From Calditrichia bacterium (lineage in GTDB: Bacteria; Calditrichota; Calditrichia; RBG-13-44-9; J075): a stretch of DNA of 64,000 bases. Location: NCBI GenBank assembly GCA_028284445.1, contig JANQRS010000047.1, positions 62,001-126,000 of the forward strand, written 5' to 3'. How positions within the stretch are numbered: the first letter of the stretch is position 1; each line of letters begins with the position of its first letter. The position numbers and the translations under genes are program-made. Positions 7,728 through 15,704 of the stretch are shown here, one piece after another. Under the pieces are notes generated by a model. It ran no database searches and had not been told where the DNA came from. It worked only from the letters and a program-made list of their open reading frames with translations.

Positions 7728-10700
7728 TGAAAGTTGCACGCCCAAATCCATGGCTGCTGCTGGTCCTGGCTTTCCTGGTCTTTCTGACAATTTTTTGTGA
7801 ACGGCAGGCGCCGCCTTCTAATGAGGCGTTTCTTGCTGAACTGGATTCCCTGGCTGGTACTGCCGAAACTGCTGCGGATAGCGTAGCCATCGCGGAGCGC
7901 CTGGAAGCTTATTACCTGGCATTGACACCGAATGATTCGCTTGCAGACATCCTTTTCGAAAAGAGTCGCAGGATTGTTCGGGATTTTCGGAAAATGAATC
8001 CGAAGGCCATAATTCAGGAAATCGCAGAGCTTGAAAACCCTTATAAGCAGGAAAATAACTTGCGTAGGCTTTTGCAGTGGCAGATCGTGTCGACTGTGGA
8101 TGACTCCCTAGAGATGACGCCGAAGATTCGCTCGGCAATTGATAGCTTGGCGCCAGTAATAGATCAGCGCACCGAGAACAGTTATTGGGAACCCTGGCGT
8201 CGGCAAATTGCCGGCTGGGATAGCAGCCGCTGCCGGGAATGGTTGACCGCCGAGGCCGCGAGACAGCTCTGTCGTGGCGGCGTATTGAACTCACCTAAAG
8301 GGGTTGAGACCTGGGCAGCGATAGGCTTACGTGCATTACAGATGACAGAAGACAAGCGCCTCGAATATGAAATCAAGCAGCGAGTTTTTGTCAATCTTTA
8401 CAAGAATTTCTTTCACAATCGGCTGGCAGCTCTTTACGCCAACAACTTGGCTAAGGATGTTCTTGCCATCAAGGATCACTTACGATACGTCGGTGTTCTA
8501 TTTCAGTTGAGTGAAAGTTATAAGGAGATCGGTGCTCAGGCGGAACAATTTCTGGTTTTGACCAAGACAGCACAGTACGCATACAGCATTGATGACAAGG
8601 CAGTCCCAAATGTCGATTATTACGCTGTGTCAAATCTTAACCGGCTTGGCATTTACTATACCAACCAGGGGCAGCATAAAAGAGCATTGGCTGTTTTTGA
8701 TTCGATAGGCCGTTTTCCCGTCATTAAACGCTACAAAAGTCTCAGAGACCAATACAAAATGGGTTCTGGACTCACCTATTTGGCTGGTGCTCAATATGAA
8801 AAGGCTCTGGAAACATTCGAGTTTGTGTCTCAAAATGCAGTTGATCCGGTTAATAGAATTGCCGCCTTTCAGAACATAACAACCGTGTACGAACGCATGG
8901 CAATTCCGTTCAAAGCCCTCGACGCTGTGAAAAGCGCAATGGCGTTACTAAATAAACATCGCCGATTTGACGCGCGGCTTCGCCTGAATCTTTTAACGCG
9001 CACATTGATCCTCAAGGGGCAAATGAAGTCCAATGAAGGGTATCCCCTTCTTATCGCGGCAATTGATAGCTGCTCCGCATTGGTTGAAGCAAAAGACGTC
9101 TTGGCTGAGACGGCCCAATCTCTTGGTGTCTTTTACATGTATCACAGGAAACAGCCTGATATTGCAGAGACTTATTTTGCCGAGGCTGAGAAATTATATT
9201 TGGAATTATCCTGGACCGAACAGATCCTGCGAAGTCGCCTGAATCGAGCATGGGCCTTGATATATGAGGATAGGTTCGAAGACGCTTCTGGCCTGCTTCG
9301 TACCACAATTGAAATGGCTGTAGCAAGTGAATACAAGAAGGATATGATTCGCTGTTTAGCCTTGCAGGCCTTTTTGGAGGATAGACGTGGAGATCTAAGC
9401 AAGGCTGTGGAATTTTCCGATAGAATGCTTGAAGAAGTGGAAGAATTCAGCCGCGGATTCGATAGAATTGACAATTTGATTTTCTTTCGCAACTGGATTT
9501 ACAGCTCACTGAGTGATGCGGTTGTATATGAGTTGAAGTTGGGCCGTCTTCAAGCTGCGAAGAATAAGCTCGCGCGGATTCGACAGGTAAGACGGAGAAG
9601 CGACTTTGAGGCGGGTGGAAAATCACTCCAGTTTGCAGCGAATTCACATTATGATTCGGATTTAAAGCCCGGTGTCTGCCGTCTGAGTTATTTTACCCAG
9701 GATGAACAAGTCTTTACTTTCATTGAAACTATAAAACATCAAAAGATCCTGGTGAAGGAGATCCCGAAAAAACAGTTGGAAGCCAGTATTGAAGCATATT
9801 TGAACCGTATCCTCGGTGTTCGTAATTATGTCATTACACTCAGGAAGCAAGGAACCGGCGCAAGTCAAATGCAAAAGGAGTTGGGCGCTTATTATTCTTC
9901 AACGTGGCGTGAGGGCTTGCAACTGTCTGCGGTTGTTTTTTCGGATTCTTTGTTGGAATTGATCGCTGAATCCGAGCAATTGGAAATATTTTCAGATGCG
10001 ACGTTATCAAAGTTACCATTTGAATGTTTGCCTATACCAGAGCAGACAAATACGTATTTAGCAAGCCTTCTGCCAATCATTCACAAGCCAAGTGCATTGG
10101 ATATTTCAAATTTAAGTTGGGTGATGTCTAAAAGCGAGGCACCCAAAATACTTCTCGGGGTTGACCTGATTGATTTTCGAAGAGCAAAATCTTTAGAAGC
10201 ATCTCTGCTTGATGCTGGCTATGAAGTGTCTTGGTTATATCAAGGTGCAGGCCAGTCGAAAAACGAGATATTTAGCAAGCTCGAAGACAATTATGATCTC
10301 TGCCTTTTGTTAGGACACAGTCTTGCAGTATACGAAAATCCAGATGATTCCTGGATTCAAATCGGTGTTCAGAGTCAAAATGGGCTGCGACAATTACGGC
10401 TAACTGCAGAAGATATCAAGTCGACAGATTGGTCAAGGATTCGAACGCTTATTTTTCTAGGCTGTTCTACAGGGGATGGGCCGATTGTGGAAGGCCTCGG
10501 TTTTGCAGCATTGGCACAAGCCGGTTTATTGGGCGGAGCTAGCCAGGTAATTGCTAGCCCCTGGGCAATTCCGAATGACAACTATATTGGTATGATTGAA
10601 GATATGCTGCTCAGCAAGCACCTGTTTGATGGTCAGGTGCAGAAAGCATTACAGTATGTACAAAAAAAGGAAATTGGACGTTTGTCAGATAAAAATCAGA

Positions 10701-10762
10701 ACAGTTACCCGCATCCATATTATTGGGCGGGTCTAAAAATTTATCAACTTAATTCAATTTAG
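7727..10762 (+). CDS. Membrane-anchored TPR-CHAT caspase-like protease
   Basis: The protein has 1011 residues. A hydrophobic segment (residues 8-23) ends at Cys24; the sequence LTIFC is a poor lipobox because Phe precedes Cys, so it may be a signal anchor instead. Residues ~200-620 are TPR-like helices. The C-terminal CHAT domain (about 720-1005) carries the expected dyad: His864 in LLLGHS and Cys913 in FLGCSTGDG, followed by the family hallmark GLGFAALAQAGLLGGASQVI and SPWAIPND. CHAT domains are caspase-like cysteine peptidases used in bacterial protease cascades and defence. The gene is co-oriented with and touching its neighbours (TAATG overlap upstream, 9-base gap downstream). Trigger and substrates cannot be read from the sequence. 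Confidence 0.85.
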   Translation: MKVARPNPWLLLVLAFLVFLTIFCERQAPPSNEAFLAELDSLAGTAETAADSVAIAERLEAYYLALTPNDSLADILFEKSRRIVRDFRKMNPKAIIQEIAELENPYKQENNLRRLLQWQIVSTVDDSLEMTPKIRSAIDSLAPVIDQRTENSYWEPWRRQIAGWDSSRCREWLTAEAARQLCRGGVLNSPKGVETWAAIGLRALQMTEDKRLEYEIKQRVFVNLYKNFFHNRLAALYANNLAKDVLAIKDHLRYVGVLFQLSESYKEIGAQAEQFLVLTKTAQYAYSIDDKAVPNVDYYAVSNLNRLGIYYTNQGQHKRALAVFDSIGRFPVIKRYKSLRDQYKMGSGLTYLAGAQYEKALETFEFVSQNAVDPVNRIAAFQNITTVYERMAIPFKALDAVKSAMALLNKHRRFDARLRLNLLTRTLILKGQMKSNEGYPLLIAAIDSCSALVEAKDVLAETAQSLGVFYMYHRKQPDIAETYFAEAEKLYLELSWTEQILRSRLNRAWALIYEDRFEDASGLLRTTIEMAVASEYKKDMIRCLALQAFLEDRRGDLSKAVEFSDRMLEEVEEFSRGFDRIDNLIFFRNWIYSSLSDAVVYELKLGRLQAAKNKLARIRQVRRRSDFEAGGKSLQFAANSHYDSDLKPGVCRLSYFTQDEQVFTFIETIKHQKILVKEIPKKQLEASIEAYLNRILGVRNYVITLRKQGTGASQMQKELGAYYSSTWREGLQLSAVVFSDSLLELIAESEQLEIFSDATLSKLPFECLPIPEQTNTYLASLLPIIHKPSALDISNLSWVMSKSEAPKILLGVDLIDFRRAKSLEASLLDAGYEVSWLYQGAGQSKNEIFSKLEDNYDLCLLLGHSLAVYENPDDSWIQIGVQSQNGLRQLRLTAEDIKSTDWSRIRTLIFLGCSTGDGPIVEGLGFAALAQAGLLGGASQVIASPWAIPNDNYIGMIEDMLLSKHLFDGQVQKALQYVQKKEIGRLSDKNQNSYPHPYYWAGLKIYQLNSI

Positions 10763-10771
10763 AGGTGTGTC

Positions 10772-11128
10772 ATGGACAAAGACTTTTATATCGCAGCAGA
10801 GCCCGGCGGTGAAGGAAGCGAAGGAAACAGTGGTGGTTCTGGCGGTGGACCGGATGATCCCGGTAATTTTACACGGCGGGCCATTCAGATTCATGGATTT
10901 ATTACCTTGCTTTTTGGCTTTGCGCTGGGACTCACCCTGGTAATTATGCACTGGCTTTTGGGCCTCGGCTGGTTAGGTAATCCGCTATCCTTAAGCTGGA
11001 TAAGCAACGGTGATGCCTGGACTCTCTTCGTTGTTGGTTTTATTGGTGGTTCGCTTTTCTCGGCCTTTTACAATATGCTGATGTTCCGTCGCTTAAATCT
11101 GTTTGGCCTGGGACGATTGATCAACTAG
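10772..11128 (+). CDS. Small two-helix membrane protein ending the CHAT cluster
   Basis: The protein has 118 residues. An N-terminal Gly/Ser/Asp-rich linker (about 10-32) is followed by two membrane helices (about 44-66 and 84-104) and a basic C-terminus. GAGGTG lies 6 bases before the ATG. It belongs to no family I recognise. It is the last gene of the cluster, only 9 bases after the CHAT gene. Its glycine-rich linker resembles in style the tail of the 178-residue protein upstream. A role as membrane effector or anchor is possible but is only inferred from position. Confidence 0.7.
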   Translation: MDKDFYIAAEPGGEGSEGNSGGSGGGPDDPGNFTRRAIQIHGFITLLFGFALGLTLVIMHWLLGLGWLGNPLSLSWISNGDAWTLFVVGFIGGSLFSAFYNMLMFRRLNLFGLGRLIN

Positions 11129-11505
11129 AAATTGCCAATGCCGTAAATTTGCAAATCAACAAGACTGCAAATTAGTAAATCTGTAAATCTGTAAAACTGC
11201 AAATACTTGATGCATTGCAGATTTGCGTTTTTGCAGATTAGCAGATTTGCAGTCTTGCCTATTGATGGCCTTTTGGATTGCATGCGCGGCAGAGCCGCGC
11301 ACGAGTTGGCTTCCTGCTACTGCCCAGTGCTACTGCCACTTTCGTTTATCCTACCACCAATTTCTTTCATGCGAACTGAATTCTTCACTCTTCACTCTTC
11401 ACTCTTCAATCTTCACTCTTCAATCTTCTTCCATCATTCTCTCATGTAACATTTGTCGACGAAATAGATCTAATAACCAAATAGATAAAAAGTCGAAATG
11501 AGGTT
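11129..11505. repeat. Intergenic region with TTCACTC heptamer array and degenerate GCAAAT repeats
   Basis: Positions 11384-11425 hold six tandem 7-base units (TTCACTC, with TTCAATC variants). Upstream, 11140-11260 is filled with degenerate short repeats of the type (T)GTAAATC/TGCAAAT in both orientations. A 7-bp GCGCGGC/GCCGCGC hairpin sits at 11286-11302. Two overlapping short frames here (80 and 92 codons) translate these repeats and are not genes. Confidence 0.8.
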
Positions 11506-11508
11506 ATG

Positions 11509-12288
11509 ATGAAATTCAATGATCACACCACACTTGAAGTGCATAAGCCGCATCAGCAAGGCAGCGGCGCGTTTGACAATGGAAAGATAACGGAGATAAA
11601 ACCGTTGGATTTTCCTGGTGGCAGTTCACTGGCGAAACGTGTCGGACCGCTTTTCTATTGGGCCTGGGCGTCTGCCAAAGGCGACGGCGTGATAGGCATG
11701 CATCCGCATCGCGCGTTTGAAATTGTGAGCTACGTTCTGGAAGGCGAAATTGGCCATACTGACTCTCTTCGCAATAAGAGCCGCGTGGGCGAAGGCGGCG
11801 CACAGGTCATGCAGACCGGTTCCGGGGTTTATCACCAGGAAGAAATGTACGGCGAAAGAACGGAATTCTTCCAAATCTGGTTGGAGCCGAATCTACAGGA
11901 AAGCATCAAAAAAGATCCGACCTACAACCAGTTTGAACATGGCGATTTTCAGATAAAGGAAAAAGATGGCGGACTGGTAAAGTCTATCCTAGGGCCTAAT
12001 TCACAGGTAATGCTTGATGCTAATGTTACGATGGAAGATATTACCATCGAGGCCGGAGCAACCTATCAGCGGCAATTAGGTGCGGATAGCTGTCTGGCGG
12101 TGATGACCGTCGATGGCGACGGCCGTTGGTTCGATGCTGGTAGCGGAAATGAAGCCAATATCGGCCGTCGTGACTTTACGCTGATCAAGGCGGAGAAAGC
12201 GAGTCATGTTAAGCTGGAGGCCGGTGAAAGCGCTCTGCGAATTGTCGCGATAGAGGTGCCGCAGACCGTTGATTATCAACTGTATTAA
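11509..12288 (+). CDS. Pirin family bicupin protein
   Basis: The protein has 259 residues. ATG 11509 is preferred over the adjacent ATG 11506 because GAGG is 5 bases upstream. The N-terminal cupin has the pirin metal-site pattern: HPHRAFEIVSY (about 65-75) and GHTDS, then later a His-Glu pair in YHQEE. It ends in a second cupin half with a less conserved core (residues ~150-255). Pirins are iron- or nickel-binding proteins, some with quercetinase-type dioxygenase activity; the substrate here is unknown. It stands alone, converging on the PorV-OmpA gene, with a palindromic element between the two stops. Confidence 0.9.
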   Translation: MKFNDHTTLEVHKPHQQGSGAFDNGKITEIKPLDFPGGSSLAKRVGPLFYWAWASAKGDGVIGMHPHRAFEIVSYVLEGEIGHTDSLRNKSRVGEGGAQVMQTGSGVYHQEEMYGERTEFFQIWLEPNLQESIKKDPTYNQFEHGDFQIKEKDGGLVKSILGPNSQVMLDANVTMEDITIEAGATYQRQLGADSCLAVMTVDGDGRWFDAGSGNEANIGRRDFTLIKAEKASHVKLEAGESALRIVAIEVPQTVDYQLY

Positions 12289-12300
12289 TAAACAAAATAT

Positions 12301-12344
12301 GACATCCCCTGCATCCCCTTCGAAGGGGGATAAAGGGGGATGTC
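12301..12344. repeat. Intergenic palindrome family B, copy 1
   Basis: This is a near-palindrome of 44 bases: GACATCCCCT at the left and AGGGGGATGTC at the right, meeting at a CTTCGAAGG centre. It lies 13 bases after the pirin stop and between two convergent genes. Three relatives lie at 24623, 26949 and 27582. It may work as a bidirectional terminator; it could also be a REP/MITE-like element. Confidence 0.8.
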
Positions 12345-12419
12345 TATTTTTAATGCCCCCTGAACTAAGGGGGCGCGTCCAGTTGTTAGAAAATTGGATG
12401 GCTACTAAATTATCACCGG

Positions 12420-15400
12420 CTAAGGTGCTGGCAATACCAACTCCCAACCGGGCAGGATCAGGTTCGGACTTCCGGTGATAACATTCCGGTTGGCATCGTA
12501 TATGTCTTTCCAGCGTTTCCAATTCCCTTCATATTTTTCCATGGCAATGCCAGAAAGACTGTCGCCTGACTTTACTATGTATATTTCCTTGTCTGAATCT
12601 GCTTTATATAGGTTCGCTGGCATTTCGTGCCTGTCGGGATGAGCAAGGATATAGATCGTTTCACCTTCGGCAAAGTTGTTTTTGAGATCTTGCTCCATTC
12701 CAGGCTTTGCCGCACTGACTTCGGGCCGACTCGTGAACACTCCCGGGTATCTATCCAGTGTATGCGGGAAGTGAATCTCATAATACAATTCAATTTTGGC
12801 TCCTGCTTCCAACTCTTTAAAGACGAGAGTTAGAGGATTCCAATTAATTTTCGTGGAATCTGCTTGAGCACTACCAATAGCATATGTGATTTTTTTATCC
12901 TTGATTTTTGCGAATGGCGGTAAACTATTTGTCAAAACAACTTCCTTTGCAGCTACGTCTCCAACATTGGTGACGATTAGGGTGTCTTTGATCGTTTCCG
13001 TCTCAAACAGTGCTTTGACGCGAAATTCCTCTTTTGGGCGATGTGGTTTGTCGGGCTCGAATTGCAATTCTGCCAGACCTGTTACGAGAAAAAACTCAAC
13101 GCGCCTATTAAAAAGATTTTTTCCCGTATTGGGCTGCAAAGGCTGCTCCAGACCCCAGCCTTCTGCCTTAATTCGGTTTTTATCAACAGGAGCAGCGGTT
13201 TTTTGGCTCATGTAGTCCTTAACCGAATCAACACGTTTTTTTGACAAGGCTTTGTTATATGACGCAGCACCTGTTTCATCAGTATGCCCGCCCAGGTAGA
13301 CGCTAAAGTTCTCCAACTCCGGTTGATTCAAGGCTTTCGATAGCAGAGTTAAAGTGTGTTGGCTAAGCAATTCAAGGCGGCTGCTATCATGTTCAAATCT
13401 AACTTTGGGGTCGAAAGGTATTATATCTGTTGTCTGATCCAGGGCCAGGTTGTAGCGACCGGGTGGCACCAGGTTCGGGTAACAATTGTCAGCAGGATTC
13501 AGGTCGCAGAAAGGTGCCAGGATCATTCCCTTATTTTCTATGTCGGAAAGGTCCCAACTCGGATTAACACGGCCGCGTAGCGTGTCTTCGACATGAGTAT
13601 TGGGCGCCAACAAGTTTATTGCCATACTGAATCGGCGATCCTGGGTATAAGCATCTCCGGTATTCAATTCCAGGTCTTCTGAGATCGTTGAGAGAACCTG
13701 GAAGTTGCTGGCTGGCGCAGATCCGCGGTTTTCAACGCGAACGATGAAGTCGATACTGTCGCCGGGCGCTGCATTTTCAGGCGAGGTGCGCAATGTCAGC
13801 ACCAGATCTGGCAAGCCCAGTTTGGTGCTCTTGCTGTTGTTGGTTTCAACCTCCTCATTAACCGCTGATTTAACATCAGCAATTGCAAACAGGAATTTGC
13901 TATCGGAAATCTGTCCGGTCCAATCCAACTCCAACTTTATGGTGCTGTCAGGTTGAAGACTATCGACCAGAAAAGTTTCGTCGCTTGTCAAGGCGGAGTC
14001 GCCACTTTGCGTAATCAACCGCGAGGTAGGTTGCGGCGCAGTAGCTGAAGCGACCGGTTCAATGTTGTCTTCATAAAGATTGAGAGCAAACCTGCCGGCC
14101 GGCACTTCGCCATTGTTTTTCACTGTAACGACAATTTTACAATCGTCATTTGTGCAGTCATCTTCGGTGCCGGATTCAAAGGCAATGACGGGAATTATCA
14201 GATCTGGTTTAGCAATGCGGAAATGCCCGATGTTGTCAGCGAAGCGTACATGATTGTCGCGATCATAGGCCAGACTGGTCCAGTAGTAATCGCCGGCTTC
14301 ATGCAGCGGGGTTGGCACAACCGCATGTTGCATGATATAAGTATCCGGAAGCTTGCTCAGATCTTTGCTCCATATGAAGCTGCCCTGGCTGTTTGCTTCA
14401 CTGGCCCACTGAAGTGTATCTCCTTGAAAACGATAATGTATTTCGCCGGATGTTTCTGCTGCATCGATTTTCCCATCCAGAAATTTACCATCATATCGGC
14501 ATTTGGCCATCATACTGGCCAGCGCTGTACGATCCCCTTTAACCAGGAAGACTATGTAATCAACAGTATCGTAGACATCCGGATCTCGGGTCTCTTCCCA
14601 GTGCAGGGCGACGGACTCCTCTGGCGAATAAGGCTTCTGGTGGGATGTGTCATCCACCCAAAACTGCTCCGGGCCAATCGGGTAATTATTCAGGCCGAAA
14701 CGCAAGGGGTCGTCGGAGAAGACATCAATGCTTTCCCGATAGGCAACGTCGATGCGACTGTCATTAGCGCGGGCCTTAAAGGGCAGGGGGATGCCCAGTC
14801 GCAGACTGGCGCCCACAGTGAATTTTGAGAAGAGGTTTTCATTAAAGGTATAGCCTGCCCGAATACCAAAGCGGTATCCCCACATGGCTTCGGCACCAAT
14901 GCTGAAGCGATCTGTTTCGTCGAGAACCCTGCTGTAATCAGCTGCCAGTTGAATCTGCAGCGATTCATGCGAGCCTATATTTAAGGCTGCACCGGTACGG
15001 AATGCACGCGGCAGCGGCGATTCGACCCCGATAAAGTCCATCGGCTGACCAAGCTGGTTCAGCGAGGCCCCGGCTGAAAGGATGGCGTATTCGAAGCCAA
15101 GGAAGCTGATCGGCATCTGCTCGGTGCGGTACAACAAACCGAGGTCAGCAATAAATGACGATGCGCTAATGCCATCCAGGTCGCTGCGGAAGTATTTGAG
15201 ATTGGCGCCAAATGACAGGTTCCGCGAGATGCCGCCAAGGCGTTGCCCAAGGCTAAGCGTAAACAGTGCATCACTCGCCGAGGCCGTTGCCGCATTGCGA
15301 TCCCTGGTGCTGTTGAAGTCGCCAACATCCTGATAGTGAATACCAAGGGCGAAGCGGGTATGATTACTCCACGGTGTCCGCAACTGCTGTCCATATAGCC

Positions 15401-15704
15401 ATGACAGGCTTTGAACATCGGCGATCCAATTAGTATACGAGGCCGACACTTGCCATTCACGCATCAGTCCGGTGGCGCCGGGATTGGCGTAGAGGCCATG
15501 AATTTCATCAATCACCCCGGTTTGGCTGCTGGCCATACCCTGGTTGCGGATGCCCGGTAGGAACTTCAGGAAAGATGCACCGGCACGAACCTGGGCATTC
15601 AGCAGGTGCGGCATCATGATTGTGCTCAACGTAATCAGCATGACTATCGCTGACAGGAGACCGGAGCGGGTCATCCTTCTGGTATTTTGTCTAGTCATCG
15701 TCAT
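12420..15704 (-). CDS. PorV-like barrel fused to OmpA peptidoglycan-binding and LysM domains
   Basis: The protein has 1094 residues. ATG 15704 overlaps the upstream gene's TGA (ATGA), with GGAGAAAGG upstream; a longer frame to 15809 would overlap the neighbour by 100 bases and is rejected. Order: signal peptide (about 1-33), a PorV/PorQ-type barrel (about 35-320, with the PGIRNQGMASSQTG and GLYANPGATG motifs of that family), Ig-like/CARDB regions (about 340-650), a DUF11-like region, an OmpA C-terminal domain (about 760-880, with GGHTDETG and RRVEF), a second DUF11-like region, and a C-terminal LysM (about 1040-1094, with IVKSGDSLSGIA). It probably sits in the outer membrane with two wall-binding modules and serves the coupled surface protein. 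Confidence 0.85.
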   Translation of the reverse strand: MTMTRQNTRRMTRSGLLSAIVMLITLSTIMMPHLLNAQVRAGASFLKFLPGIRNQGMASSQTGVIDEIHGLYANPGATGLMREWQVSASYTNWIADVQSLSWLYGQQLRTPWSNHTRFALGIHYQDVGDFNSTRDRNAATASASDALFTLSLGQRLGGISRNLSFGANLKYFRSDLDGISASSFIADLGLLYRTEQMPISFLGFEYAILSAGASLNQLGQPMDFIGVESPLPRAFRTGAALNIGSHESLQIQLAADYSRVLDETDRFSIGAEAMWGYRFGIRAGYTFNENLFSKFTVGASLRLGIPLPFKARANDSRIDVAYRESIDVFSDDPLRFGLNNYPIGPEQFWVDDTSHQKPYSPEESVALHWEETRDPDVYDTVDYIVFLVKGDRTALASMMAKCRYDGKFLDGKIDAAETSGEIHYRFQGDTLQWASEANSQGSFIWSKDLSKLPDTYIMQHAVVPTPLHEAGDYYWTSLAYDRDNHVRFADNIGHFRIAKPDLIIPVIAFESGTEDDCTNDDCKIVVTVKNNGEVPAGRFALNLYEDNIEPVASATAPQPTSRLITQSGDSALTSDETFLVDSLQPDSTIKLELDWTGQISDSKFLFAIADVKSAVNEEVETNNSKSTKLGLPDLVLTLRTSPENAAPGDSIDFIVRVENRGSAPASNFQVLSTISEDLELNTGDAYTQDRRFSMAINLLAPNTHVEDTLRGRVNPSWDLSDIENKGMILAPFCDLNPADNCYPNLVPPGRYNLALDQTTDIIPFDPKVRFEHDSSRLELLSQHTLTLLSKALNQPELENFSVYLGGHTDETGAASYNKALSKKRVDSVKDYMSQKTAAPVDKNRIKAEGWGLEQPLQPNTGKNLFNRRVEFFLVTGLAELQFEPDKPHRPKEEFRVKALFETETIKDTLIVTNVGDVAAKEVVLTNSLPPFAKIKDKKITYAIGSAQADSTKINWNPLTLVFKELEAGAKIELYYEIHFPHTLDRYPGVFTSRPEVSAAKPGMEQDLKNNFAEGETIYILAHPDRHEMPANLYKADSDKEIYIVKSGDSLSGIAMEKYEGNWKRWKDIYDANRNVITGSPNLILPGWELVLPAP

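Noticed and set aside
11384..11425. Heptamer arrays considered as CRISPR repeats
   Set aside because: Units are contiguous with no spacers, and no cas genes are in the window.
11207..11501. Two overlapping short frames (80 and 92 codons)
   Set aside because: They translate the short repeats, including the TTCACTC array, and have no start signals.
14223..14828. 201-codon plus-strand frame
   Set aside because: It is antisense to the PorV-OmpA-LysM gene, whose domains are clear.
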